Source of the DNA: Bordetella parapertussis
Lineage (GTDB): Bacteria; Pseudomonadota; Gammaproteobacteria; Burkholderiales; Burkholderiaceae_C
DNA: 54,830 nucleotides
Reading direction: 5' to 3'
Assembly (NCBI GenBank): GCA_945878355.1
Contig: CAMCTC010000021.1
Location: 1-54,830 of the forward strand
The notes below the pieces were generated by a model. That model saw only the letters and a list, made by a program, of their open reading frames with translations. It was not told where the DNA came from and did no database searches. A program made the position numbers and the translations under genes. Below, piece after piece: positions 18,907 through 27,198 of this stretch. Each line of letters starts with the position of its first letter. Positions within the stretch are counted from its first letter, which is position 1.

Positions 18907-20212
18907 CAGCAGCGCTGCGAAACCGGGCATGGCGGGTCGAGCGAGTGCGCCAAGCGGCAAGCTTCGCGCACTCGGTTTGCTGTTGCGTGGCCTGGCTGTT
19001 TCACTGCTGCTGGTCCTGGGTTTGCTGGTGGGGCTGTGGCTGGCGCTGGAGTCGGCAGCGCTGGTGCCCCAGACGCCGGCGATCACCGCCAACGACATCG
19101 CGCGTGCGATGCAATTGCTGCAACAACACAACCCGAACGGCAAACTGCCGGGTATCACCCATTCCCTGACGCTGTCGCAGCGCGACCTGGAATTGCTGAT
19201 CCATCAAGCAGGGCACCGGTTTGGCGAGACCCGTGCGAAAGTCCATCTGCAGGCCGGCCTGGCACGGGTCCAGGTCAGCCTGGCATCGCCAAGCCTTCCG
19301 CCAGGCCTCTGGCTCAACCTCGACGTCTGGCTGCGCGAGAACGGCGCGCTACCGCAGATCGAACAACTTCGGCTTGGTGGATTGCGCGTTCCTTGCTGGC
19401 TGGCCGAACAAATGCTGCCTTGGCTGCTCGAAGCGTTCGACCTGCGCAGACAGAGCGAGTGGGTACAGCGCTTGCTCGTCCATGTGGGCTTCAGCGCGCA
19501 AGGGCTGGCGCTGGGCTATGCGTGGACAGACCAGCCGCTGCAGGCGCTGGCCCGCAGCTTGCTTCAGACCACTGACCTGGCCCGGCTGCTGGTCTATGCC
19601 CAGGCGGCGGCACGCGCTGGCAGCGATTTAGGGTCAGCGCGCCAGATGTCGATGACCCAACTGCTGCCGCCGGTCTTTGCGCTCGCACGCCAGCGCTCGG
19701 TCGGTGCGGCCAGTGCCATCCTGGAGAACCGCGCGGCGTTGTTGGCCCTGGCCTTGATGGTCAACCCGCCAAGCCTGTCACTGCTGTTGCCCCATGCGCC
19801 GCTGCTGCCACTGCAGATCACCTTGCTCGCGCGGATCGACATGCCCCAGCACTTTCTGGTGTCGGCAGCGCTTGCCGCCGAAGCAGGTGGTGCCTTCGCT
19901 GACGCCGTTGGGCTTTACAAGGAAGTGGCCGACTCGCAGGGCGGCAGCGGCTTCAATTTCCATGACCTGACCGCCGACCGTGCGGGCAGCCGTTTCGGTC
20001 TGCAGGCTGTTCGCCACCCGCAGGCCCTGCAAGCAAGGCTCGCTGCGGGGGTGCGGGAGGACGAACTGATGCCAGCGGCAGCCGACCTGCCCGAAGCCCT
20101 CAGTGCCCAGGAGTTTCAACGCCGATTCGGTGGCGTTGGCGGCCCGGCCTACCGGCAGGTGATGGCCGAGATCGAAGCCCGGCTGAACCGGCTGAGCCTG
20201 TTCTCACCCTGA
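18896..20212 (+). CDS. Membrane-anchored protein of unknown function
   Basis: 438 aa. I do not recognise the family with certainty. After a ~20-residue basic, Ser/Ala-rich segment there is one strong membrane helix (about residues 27-52); the rest should lie in the periplasm. A conserved-looking block near residues 320-370 reads HFLVSAALAAEAGG, then SGFNFHDLTADRAGSRFG, which suggests a real domain rather than random sequence. The start overlaps the carboxylase stop by 11 bases in another frame, and another ATG lies at 18926. It ends 3 bases before the convergent stress-protein gene. No enzymatic role is proposed. Confidence 0.72.
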   Translation: MSGSSSAAKPGMAGRASAPSGKLRALGLLLRGLAVSLLLVLGLLVGLWLALESAALVPQTPAITANDIARAMQLLQQHNPNGKLPGITHSLTLSQRDLELLIHQAGHRFGETRAKVHLQAGLARVQVSLASPSLPPGLWLNLDVWLRENGALPQIEQLRLGGLRVPCWLAEQMLPWLLEAFDLRRQSEWVQRLLVHVGFSAQGLALGYAWTDQPLQALARSLLQTTDLARLLVYAQAAARAGSDLGSARQMSMTQLLPPVFALARQRSVGAASAILENRAALLALALMVNPPSLSLLLPHAPLLPLQITLLARIDMPQHFLVSAALAAEAGGAFADAVGLYKEVADSQGGSGFNFHDLTADRAGSRFGLQAVRHPQALQARLAAGVREDELMPAAADLPEALSAQEFQRRFGGVGGPAYRQVMAEIEARLNRLSLFSP

Positions 20213-20215
20213 AAT

Positions 20216-20659
20216 TCAGTGAAGCACGAGCAGCGGCAGCTTGCTCCTGGACAGCACGTTCTTGGTGTGCGAACCGAACAGCAGTTCACCCAACGCGCCA
20301 CGGCCATGGGTCAGCATCACGATCATGTCACAGCCCGAGTTCTCGGCCTGCTCGATGATCGCGCGGTCGACGCCGTCGCTGTGGGCATGCAGTCCGGTGA
20401 ACACCACCCCGGCTTCGTTGGCTTTCAGCTCGAAGCGCGTGAGAACAGCGCGTGCATGTTCGTCGGTACGCTCGACATGACGCTGCGCTGCCAAAGCATA
20501 GTTCTGCATCGGCAAGGTGTCGGTGGGCATCGGTGCGTCGGGCTCGACCACGAAACCAGTGATCGCGGCACCCAGTTGACGGGCAAGGTCAATGCTGGCC
20601 TGCATCGCGCGCTCACTCAGCACGCTACCGTCCACCGGCACGAACAGATTGCGGTACAT
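20216..20659 (-). CDS. Universal stress protein (UspA family)
   Basis: 147 aa, a single Usp domain. The N-terminal VPVDGS strand-loop and the C-terminal ATP-binding loop HGRGALGELLFGSHTKNVL are intact, so it is probably an ATP-binding type rather than UspA proper. Usp proteins help survival under oxygen limitation, stationary phase or other stress. An FNR/ANR-type box lies 58 bases before the ATG, suggesting induction when oxygen falls. It is convergent with the membrane-anchored protein gene. Confidence 0.92.
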   Translation of the reverse strand: MYRNLFVPVDGSVLSERAMQASIDLARQLGAAITGFVVEPDAPMPTDTLPMQNYALAAQRHVERTDEHARAVLTRFELKANEAGVVFTGLHAHSDGVDRAIIEQAENSGCDMIVMLTHGRGALGELLFGSHTKNVLSRSKLPLLVLH

Positions 20660-20688
20660 GACAGCCTTTCGGTATCTCGAAGACTGTC

Positions 20689-20730
20689 ACTCTAGGTCGG
20701 CAACCCAGGTCGCCGCTTGACACCGATCAA
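20689..20730 (-). promoter_or_regulatory. Promoter of the usp gene with FNR/ANR-type box
   Basis: On the minus strand TTGATCGGTGTCAA (20730-20717) matches the FNR/ANR/DNR consensus TTGAT-N4-ATCAA at nine of ten positions. A -10-like TAGAGT lies at 20694-20689. If transcription starts about 7 bases after it (near 20682), the box is centred about 41.5 bases upstream, the class II activator position. The consensus is established knowledge; binding here is inference. Confidence 0.6.
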
Positions 20731-20763
20731 GCGACACCGGCGGGCGCGGCACTTGACGTGCGA

Positions 20764-20922
20764 TCAGTGAGACGCTGCCGAGGCTGGCTCAGCAGCGGGC
20801 GCTGAATGGCCGGCTTCGACGTTGTGCTTTTCACCGCCCATGTCGACGTCAGCGCCAGACTTGCTCAGGATCCAGAGCGCGACTGCGGCGAACAAGATGA
20901 AACCAAGGAGGATTTTCCACAT
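20764..20922 (-). CDS. Small single-span membrane protein (52 aa)
   Basis: A 52-aa frame starting MWKILLGFILFAAVALWIL, one strong membrane helix, followed by a short polar tail rich in His, Glu, Ala and Ser. The open frame extends upstream through the hairpin region to 21120, but that part is not protein-like; the ATG at 20922 before the helix was chosen. No strong ribosome-binding site is visible. It lies between the MHS transporter and the usp gene on the same strand. Function unknown. Confidence 0.6.
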   Translation of the reverse strand: MWKILLGFILFAAVALWILSKSGADVDMGGEKHNVEAGHSAPAAEPASAASH

Positions 20923-20966
20923 AGCGGTTGACGATAATTTTTGAAGTGAGTGCACGACGTGGCACT

Positions 20967-21024
20967 GTGACGCATGGATCGTGTCTGACACCGATCCATG
21001 CGTCACCCGGGACGCGCCCGGGTG
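20967..21024. terminator. Two nested strong hairpins downstream of the MHS transporter
   Basis: Arms GTGACGCATGGATCG (20967-20981) and CGATCCATGCGTCAC (20992-21006) are exact inverse complements over 15 bp, and the loop itself pairs TGTC with GACA. A second hairpin, CACCCGGG/CCCGGGTG, occupies 21004-21024 and shares bases with the first, so the two could be mutually exclusive. A third weaker CACCGGGC/GCCCGG pairing follows. Most likely a terminator for the transporter mRNA, reading leftwards; no T-run. Confidence 0.55.
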
Positions 21025-21058
21025 CCTTGCACCGGGCGCGAGGCCCGGACGCAAAGAG

Positions 21059-22741
21059 TCAGTCGTTGGCGTAGATGTCCACGTCCTTGGTTTCCTTGAC
21101 GAACAGCATGCCGACGACAAAGGTCATCGCGGCAATGATGATCGGGTACCACAGGCCGCTGTAGATGTTGCCCTGAGCCGCGACGATCGAGAACGAGATC
21201 GCCGGCAGGAATCCGCCGAACCAGCCGTTGCCGATGTGATACGGCAGGCTCATCGAGGTGTAGCGGATGCGGGTCGGGAAGAACTCCACCAGCATCGCGG
21301 CGATCGGACCGTAGACCATCGTCACATAGATCACCATGATGGTCAGGATCAGCACCAGCATCCACCAGTTGTACGAGCCCGCGACGATCGGGTCGGCCTT
21401 GGCCGGGTAACCGGCGTCATTCAGCGCACCGCGAACTTCCTTCTCGAAGCGTGCCTTCTCCTCCTTGCCGCCAGGCGCCTTGGCGTCATAGCCGGCCACG
21501 GCCTTGTCGCCGACCTTGACGGTGGCGACCGAGCCAGCCGGGCCGTCGACCTTGTCGTAGTTGACACCCGCATTGGCCAGGTAGCTGCGCGTGACGTCAC
21601 AGGCGTTGGTGAACACCTTGGTGCCGGTCAGGTTCAGCAGCAAGCCGCAGTCGGCCGGGTCCGAGACCACCGTGACGGGTGACTTCTGGATCGCGGCCTG
21701 CAGCTTCGGGTTGCCATAGGTGGTCAGCGCATTGAACAGCGGGAAGTAAGTCAACGCGGCGATCAGGCAACCGGCCATGATGATGGGCTTGCGGCCGATC
21801 TTGTCCGACAGCGAACCGAAGATGATGAAGAACGGTGTACCCAGGATCAGCGAGATCGCGATCAGGATGTTGGCCGTCGGCCCATCGATCTTCAGGAAGG
21901 TCTGCAGGAAGAACAAGGTGTAGAACTGACCCGTGTACCAGACCACGGCCTGACCGGCGGTACCGCCGATCAGCGCCAGGATCACGATCTTGAGGTTGCC
22001 CCATTGGCCGAAGGACTCGGTCAGCGGTGCTTTCGAGGTCTTGCCCTCGGCCTTCATCTTCGTGAACGCCGGCGACTCGCTGAGCTTGAGCCGGATCCAG
22101 ACCGAGATGATCAGCAGCAGGCCCGAGAATGCATAAGGAATGCGCCAGCCCCAGGCTGCGAATTCCTTCTCGCCGATGGTCAGCCGGGTGCCCAGGATCA
22201 CCATCAGCGCGAGCATCAAGCCCACCGTGGCAGTCGTCTGGATCCACGCGGTATAGGCGCCGCGCTTGTCATGCGGTGCATGCTCAGCGACATAGGTGGC
22301 AGCACCGCCATACTCGCCGCCCAGTGCCAGACCTTGCAGCAGACGCAGCGAGATCAGCGCGACCGGTGCAGCCAAGCCCCAGGTCGCGTAATTGGGCAGA
22401 AAGGTCACCAGGAAAGTTGACAGACCCATGATCAGGATCGTCACCAAGAAGGTGTACTTACGCCCGACCAGGTCGCCGAGACGGCCGAAGATGATCGCGC
22501 CGAAAGGCCGCACCGCGAAACCGGCAGCAAAAGCCAGCAGCGTGAAGATGTCGCGTGTCGCGGGGTCGAGCGCGGTGAAGAAGTTCGCAGCGATGATCGC
22601 TGACATCACGCCGAAAAGGTAGAAGTCGTACCACTCGAACACCGTCCCGAGAGACGACGCGAAGATGACCATCTTCTCGTCTTTCGGGATAGGCCTCGAG
22701 CCCGAAGTCATTCCCGTGCCTGCAGATCCTGTGGATGCCAT
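21059..22741 (-). CDS. MFS transporter, metabolite:H+ symporter (MHS/ProP-like) family
   Basis: 560 aa, about twelve membrane helices. The MFS A-motifs are visible in both halves (GRLGDLVGRKY and GSLSDKIGRKP), and the WYDFYLFG helix 1 is typical of the MHS branch (ProP, KgtP, ShiA). An unusually long soluble loop of about 120 residues, with two cysteines, interrupts the second half between NALTTYGNP and AGSYNWWM. The frame is open further upstream; ATGs at 22777 and 22741 are both plausible, and 22741 (MASTG) was chosen on family length. Likely a proton-coupled importer of a carboxylate or betaine. A relic of a transposase abuts its promoter side. Confidence 0.88.
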   Translation of the reverse strand: MASTGSAGTGMTSGSRPIPKDEKMVIFASSLGTVFEWYDFYLFGVMSAIIAANFFTALDPATRDIFTLLAFAAGFAVRPFGAIIFGRLGDLVGRKYTFLVTILIMGLSTFLVTFLPNYATWGLAAPVALISLRLLQGLALGGEYGGAATYVAEHAPHDKRGAYTAWIQTTATVGLMLALMVILGTRLTIGEKEFAAWGWRIPYAFSGLLLIISVWIRLKLSESPAFTKMKAEGKTSKAPLTESFGQWGNLKIVILALIGGTAGQAVVWYTGQFYTLFFLQTFLKIDGPTANILIAISLILGTPFFIIFGSLSDKIGRKPIIMAGCLIAALTYFPLFNALTTYGNPKLQAAIQKSPVTVVSDPADCGLLLNLTGTKVFTNACDVTRSYLANAGVNYDKVDGPAGSVATVKVGDKAVAGYDAKAPGGKEEKARFEKEVRGALNDAGYPAKADPIVAGSYNWWMLVLILTIMVIYVTMVYGPIAAMLVEFFPTRIRYTSMSLPYHIGNGWFGGFLPAISFSIVAAQGNIYSGLWYPIIIAAMTFVVGMLFVKETKDVDIYAND

Positions 22742-23016
22742 GTCGATTGCTCTGTTGTGTTTTTGGAAAAAGGACATGGCGCCCAACGCAATGTCCTCGA
22801 ATCGCACTGTGCAACCCCAGCCTGACCAATTGCTGACGCAACGAGGACGCGTACTAAACCAGTTACTGGTCTGTCTCCATAGGTAAAAATCGGCCGATTG
22901 GGGCCGTTTGGCCAATCCGGAAATAAGGGTAAATACTTATTTCTTGGAGAAGTATTCAGGCCATTGGCTCGCGCTGCGCGCGCTGAAGTCCGGCAGGCTG
23001 CTTGCCCACCTCGTCC

Positions 23017-23169
23017 CAAGTCGGGCCTGGACAGCTCCTCGCTGCGCCAGCGCTCCAGCGTGCTCGCACCGATCGCGACCTCACGCGCAACTTCGTCCAC
23101 CGCCGCGCTCTCCGGTGGCAACAACCTCGCCACCGCTCTGCTCTTAAATGCCTGTCCGTATCTTGCCAA
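23017..23169 (-). mobile_element. IS3-type transposase OrfA fragment (decayed)
   Basis: About 50 residues match the N-terminus of IS3-family OrfA proteins: an ARYGQAFKSRAVARLLPPES start, then a helix-turn-helix ending STLERWRSEELSRP. After that the homology is lost. The original ATG now reads TTG. No OrfB and no clear inverted repeats are visible, so this is a dead remnant. The surrounding bases 22742-23366 hold nothing else I can identify apart from the promoter region of the MHS transporter. Confidence 0.65.
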
Positions 23170-23366
23170 GTCGTTCTCTCATCGCTGCCCCTGTTGGTCG
23201 GTTCTATCAGGGTGACAGGTACTCTGACGCGGGGGTCAACATGGGTGGTGAAGCACGGCGCTGACGCCATTCACTCGGAGCCGGCGCAGCCTGCTGCATC
23301 AGCACCTGACGCTGTCCCTGCTGGCAAGTAAAGAGTTCGTGGCTTGCCAGCTTTGGGTGTAACCGT

Positions 23367-24020
23367 TCAGCCTGAGCGGGGCAGCCAACGATGTTGTGCC
23401 GCCAAATTCCGCACGTCCCGCCATTGGTGGCACTGCGCTGCGACGCGCGGCCAAATGCACTGCAGCAGTTCACATTCGGCCAGCGTGTCGGCTGCGGCTT
23501 GATGTCGCACTGAGCACTCAATCTTGAAGTGACGCAGCCAGTCGTCCAGCGCTCTGGCTCGCACGCCCTCAGATGTGACGGCACACAGGTGGTCAAGGTC
23601 CAGCCACGGGTTGGACAGTTCGCCGAGATGGTGTTGAGTCATGTGGCGTTGGATCACGGCCTCGTCAAACGCGCAGTGAAACGCCAGCAGCGGCGAGTTG
23701 CCGACGAACTGGCGAAACGCTTGCAGGGCTTGAGTCGGCGCCAGGCCCGCTCGCTGCTCTTGCACGCCAATGCCATGCAGCAGAATATTCGCGTGGCTTG
23801 ATGCGTGTTCTTGCTGGAGCACCACTTCGAAGCTGTCGCCGAGGTCAATGTGCAAGGTTTGCCGTGGCCAATCCACTTGCATCCCGATGGCTGCGATCGC
23901 CAGCAGGCGGTCGCGTTTGGCGTTGAGGCCGCTGGTTTCCACGTCGAGCATGACCCAGCGGTTTTCATTCGGCGGTGTTGCGCCTCGCCACCCCGTTAAC
24001 CATCGAATCAGCCGGCGCAC
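23367..24020 (-). CDS. DEDDh 3'-5' exonuclease (DnaQ-like)
   Basis: 217 aa, a stand-alone exonuclease domain. The catalytic acids are all visible: D26 and E28 in LDVETSG, D119 in HCAFDEAVI, H173 and D178 in the final HQAAAD motif. It begins 3 bases after the stop of the DUF294 protein and so is its operon partner. This pairing of a DnaQ-like exonuclease with a CBS/DUF294 protein beside an acetate-type symporter recurs in Proteobacteria. It is not the replicative proofreading subunit. Its substrate (RNA, DNA or small nucleotides) is unknown. Confidence 0.87.
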   Translation of the reverse strand: MRRLIRWLTGWRGATPPNENRWVMLDVETSGLNAKRDRLLAIAAIGMQVDWPRQTLHIDLGDSFEVVLQQEHASSHANILLHGIGVQEQRAGLAPTQALQAFRQFVGNSPLLAFHCAFDEAVIQRHMTQHHLGELSNPWLDLDHLCAVTSEGVRARALDDWLRHFKIECSVRHQAAADTLAECELLQCIWPRVAAQCHQWRDVRNLAAQHRWLPRSG

Positions 24021-24023
24021 GGC

Positions 24024-25931
24024 TTACCTTTGGTAGTCGAGTTGCAGGCGTTGCTGCAACTGACGAGCGACGCGCAAAGTTTCGCGCAAAATGCGCCGAT
24101 CGATGTCGTTCAACTGGGCGACCACCAGTCGATTTGGCTGCGCTAGCGCCGGCCCGCCTCTTAGCTGAATGCGCAAGCGGAGCATCTGCAAGAACTCAAA
24201 GCCACTGACCCAGGCGCCGTATTCATTCTCGGCAAGTGCCATGTGTTGTCCTGCCGCTTCCAGGCGCTGCCTGCTGTTGGTTTGCGCAAGGCCGTGCGCC
24301 AAGCTGTAAATACGGGCAACGTCAACAAAGATCGCTGCGCCCTGCAACTTCAAGTCGAGTGTGCCGTTGGCATCTGTGTCGATGGCGCCACGCCAGTTCA
24401 AGGCGACACCTCGCGTCAGGGCATTGAGGGCCATTTGCTTGAGAAAGCGGGGGGTCTGTTGAGCCGCTTGAACGACCTCTTGACGCAGACTTTGAGCCAG
24501 CGTGGCATCCCCGGACAAGTGGCGAAAATCAAAATAAATACTCGCATTCAGCAGATCTTCGGGCGTTCCCTGTCGGATCCATTGCTCGAAGCGCGCGCGC
24601 CATTCGTCCCATGTCAGGCAGCAGGCCGGCTGACCGGCCATGACACCGCCGCGGCACAAAGGGTAGCCGCAGGCGTCCAGCACCAGGTTCACGTCGTGGG
24701 CGAAGGCTAGCGTTCTTGCTCTTTGTGCCGCTGTCGTGTCGTTCGGCAGGATCAGGGCATTGTCTTGGTCGGTGGCAATCGTTTGTTCATCGCGGCCTTC
24801 GGAGCCCAAGGCCAACCAGCAGAGCCTGCGCATGTCGATGCCGTGTTCCTCGGCCTTGAGCGCCAACAGATTTTCAGTCAGCACATCGTTCAGGTGGCTG
24901 ATCATGGCCGTCAGTTGGCGCGCCTGCACACCTTGCCCCAGCAGGCTGTGTGCCAATCGACGAATGCCTTCGGCGGCTTGGATCAGCGAGGCGCTGTCGG
25001 TAGCCGCACGCAAGCTGCTGCTGACGCTATTCAAACTTTGCTTTTGCATGGCGAACAAGTCACGTTCCGAGACCATGCCCACCGCAGCACCATGGCGAGT
25101 GATGGGAACATGCCGCATGCCATGGCGCGACATCAGCAGTGCGGCGTCTTCGGCCGTGTGGGCGGTGGTGAGCGACAACACCGGCTGCGTCATGACCCGG
25201 GCAATCGGTGTATCAAGGGGAACCTGCGCCAAGGTGATGCGCCCCAAAATATCGAATCGCGTGAGGATGCCCAGCGGTTGCCCCATCGGGTCAGTCACCA
25301 GCATGGCGCCAATGCGCGCGTGGTGCATGGCTTGCAAGGCTTCACGCAAAGACGTCTCTGGCGTGCAACTCACCGGGCTGCGTTGCACCAATGCTTCGAG
25401 CGGTTTTTCGAATTGTTGCTCGGTCAGCGCTTGGGTGGCGTAACTGGCCAGCAAGGCTTGGCGCGATAGCGCCAGAAGTTGGTTGCTGTGTTGATTCAAA
25501 AAATCGGCAAAGACCGGACTTTGCCGCGCCAGCGTTTGCATGGCCAGCACGGGTAATGCCAGCACAAAAGTATCTGCACTGGCGCGGTAAACCGCTGTGA
25601 CCGCCCGCCCGGCCATCGCCGCACCCAAGGGCAGCAGGTCACCGGCTTCGTATTCAAAGACGTCCCCCATAGGCCCCGCCAAGCCGCGTGTGCCCGTCAC
25701 AGCACCGCGGCGAATATAAAACAGCTGCGTCACGACCCCCGACGCCGGCTCTATCAGGACATCTTCAGGTGCGTAGTAGTGCTGACTGGCTTGCGACAGA
25801 AAGAAATCGAGATCGGCATGGGCCATTTGCGCGAACGGGGAATGTTCTGCCAACTCTTTGCGAAAGTTTCTAAGCAGGCTGCCTGAAGGGCTCAAATCTG
25901 AATGTCGCTCAAGGGCGGAGGGTGTGGTCAT
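24024..25931 (-). CDS. cNMP-binding/CBS/nucleotidyltransferase-like (DUF294) protein
   Basis: 635 aa. Domains in order: a cyclic-nucleotide-binding-like beta-barrel (about residues 30-140), a pair of CBS domains (about 180-295), and a GlnD-like nucleotidyltransferase domain. The last has its G-S motif and acid pair intact (G376-S377 and D388-Q389-D390). A helical DUF294 C-terminal domain closes the chain. The architecture suggests a soluble sensor of nucleotides that modifies a partner, but no member known to me has a proven reaction. It is divergent from the symporter operon across an AT-rich region, with the exonuclease directly downstream. Confidence 0.87.
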   Translation of the reverse strand: MTTPSALERHSDLSPSGSLLRNFRKELAEHSPFAQMAHADLDFFLSQASQHYYAPEDVLIEPASGVVTQLFYIRRGAVTGTRGLAGPMGDVFEYEAGDLLPLGAAMAGRAVTAVYRASADTFVLALPVLAMQTLARQSPVFADFLNQHSNQLLALSRQALLASYATQALTEQQFEKPLEALVQRSPVSCTPETSLREALQAMHHARIGAMLVTDPMGQPLGILTRFDILGRITLAQVPLDTPIARVMTQPVLSLTTAHTAEDAALLMSRHGMRHVPITRHGAAVGMVSERDLFAMQKQSLNSVSSSLRAATDSASLIQAAEGIRRLAHSLLGQGVQARQLTAMISHLNDVLTENLLALKAEEHGIDMRRLCWLALGSEGRDEQTIATDQDNALILPNDTTAAQRARTLAFAHDVNLVLDACGYPLCRGGVMAGQPACCLTWDEWRARFEQWIRQGTPEDLLNASIYFDFRHLSGDATLAQSLRQEVVQAAQQTPRFLKQMALNALTRGVALNWRGAIDTDANGTLDLKLQGAAIFVDVARIYSLAHGLAQTNSRQRLEAAGQHMALAENEYGAWVSGFEFLQMLRLRIQLRGGPALAQPNRLVVAQLNDIDRRILRETLRVARQLQQRLQLDYQR

Positions 25932-25990
25932 TTCTATTTTAAAAAAAAATGCAGATCAAACCTTATATTGCAGAAAATATATAAATTTTT

Positions 25991-26291
25991 AACCCTATAT
26001 TGAGGTTTTCACTGACCACGACGTCAGGAAATAGTCAGGTACGTTGAAGACATTCGATAAACATAACCCATTTAACAAGATAAAATGTTCTCGGTCATGG
26101 TGGTTTTAAAGAGAGTTATCGATGATTTTGTGGTGGGCCGATTTATCTTGGGCTTGCTCGCTGGCGTGAAACGCCAGACCAATGTCTTTTGGCAATTGTT
26201 CGATGTCGCGTCCAAGCCTTCACTTTGGTTGATGCGCTACGTCAGCCCAAAGCTGATCCTTGACCTGCACATCCCGTTGGCAACCGTCAGT
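25991..26291 (+). repeat. Diverged direct repeat, left copy
   Basis: This 301-bp stretch matches 27651-27959 along its whole length with scattered substitutions and one 9-base deletion. It covers the leader (starting AACCCTAT) and the first ~66 codons of the small membrane protein gene. The match ends abruptly after CAACCGTCAGT. The upstream flank 25932-25990 is very AT-rich and should contain the promoter of the divergent DUF294 gene. Confidence 0.85.
26085..26291 (+). pseudogene. Truncated copy of the small membrane protein gene
   Basis: Reads MFSVMVVLKRVIDD and then VVGRFILGLLAGVKRQTNVF, clearly the paralogue of the protein at 27744, with a three-codon deletion near the start. At LATVS the frame runs into foreign sequence, so the second membrane helix is missing. 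The frame remains open to 26570 but the tail is not homologous. It is probably non-functional. Confidence 0.75.
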
Positions 26292-26519
26292 GAGGACAGT
26301 GCTTTCAAACGCCCTTTTTCCTTCCCCTTGGCACCCCGGACATGGCACCCGACATGCGTGAGTCGGTCTTTGACGGTGGCTGAGTTCTGTTGTGCGTTGA
26401 CAGCGTCGCCGAAAGCGTTTTTTCGGGCGCTGTCTGCGGCTTATCCCTTGTCACTAGGTCGATCCCATCGATCCTGCAAATACTCGGATCCAGCCGACTC
26501 CAGCGGCCTGGTCGCGGGG

Positions 26520-26787
26520 TCGCTTGAACGGTCTTGGGCAGCTTCAGGCCGCTTGCAGCGCCTGGCGTAGCGGCACAGCTACTCCGGCGCCTGGCGGTCG
26601 TCGGCCGGCAGCGCACGGAGGCGTGGAGGCTGAAGCCGTTGCTGTCGGCGAACAGCGTCTGGTTAAAGCCCCTCTCCCTAGGCATGGCCCCCTGCAACGT
26701 CAGAACCTTCTGGCCCGCCCTAGGACCGAAAGCGATGCGGCAGGTAGTCGGCCCTGCGAAATTCAAACCGCTGCAGCGAGGCGCAGT
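26520..26787 (-). mobile_element. IS91-type transposase fragment (decayed)
   Basis: On the minus strand a stretch including RAGQKVLTLQGAMPRE and DSNGFSLHASVRC resembles the conserved core of IS91-family (Y2) transposases. The following LCRY motif lies in a different frame after a frameshift and a stop. Neither the catalytic tyrosines nor the ori/ter ends can be seen. Bases 26292-26519 look like non-coding debris of the same insertion. Confidence 0.65.
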
Positions 26788-26895
26788 GACATGAACGGCG
26801 GCGAGCACACTGAAGCCGGCCCGATGGTGGCACGTGCGACCTCCGGTGCCGCCGGCAACGCCCCCAGCAGGCCGACGACACACACGAGCACCGCA

Positions 26896-27198
26896 GCGTT
26901 CGACAAGTTCCTCGTCGCTCAAGTTGAAGCTGTTCTTCAGGTACAGCAGGCTGGCCATCAAGCGGATGGGCAAGCGCGGGCGGCCGGCCGGGTTGACGCC
27001 GCCGCCGAACTCGACGTCATAGGCGCCCAGCAGATCCTCACCGCGAAGCCGCTTGGCCGGCAGCGTTGGATGCCCCAACTTCGGCGCCACCACCGCTTCG
27101 ATCGCAGCCCAGGGCTGGCGCGTGGACAGCACCGCAAGCGAGTGCTTCAAATCGATCATCGTGTCGAGTCGGGCGCGGAAGAAATTGTCTGAGGCCAT
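26896..27198 (-). mobile_element. IS5-type transposase N-terminal fragment
   Basis: About 100 residues (DLKHSLAVLSTRQPWAAIEA, later GRPRLPIRLMASLLYLKNSF and NLSDEELVER) match the N-terminus of IS5-family transposases. The homology stops before the DDE catalytic domain, and the frame then joins the IS91-type fragment. No terminal repeats were identified. It is a remnant, not an active element. Confidence 0.72.

Noticed and set aside
26085..26570. Intact 161-aa membrane protein
   Set aside because: Homology to the 98-aa paralogue ends at the insertion; the remaining ~90 residues are read-through of mobile DNA.
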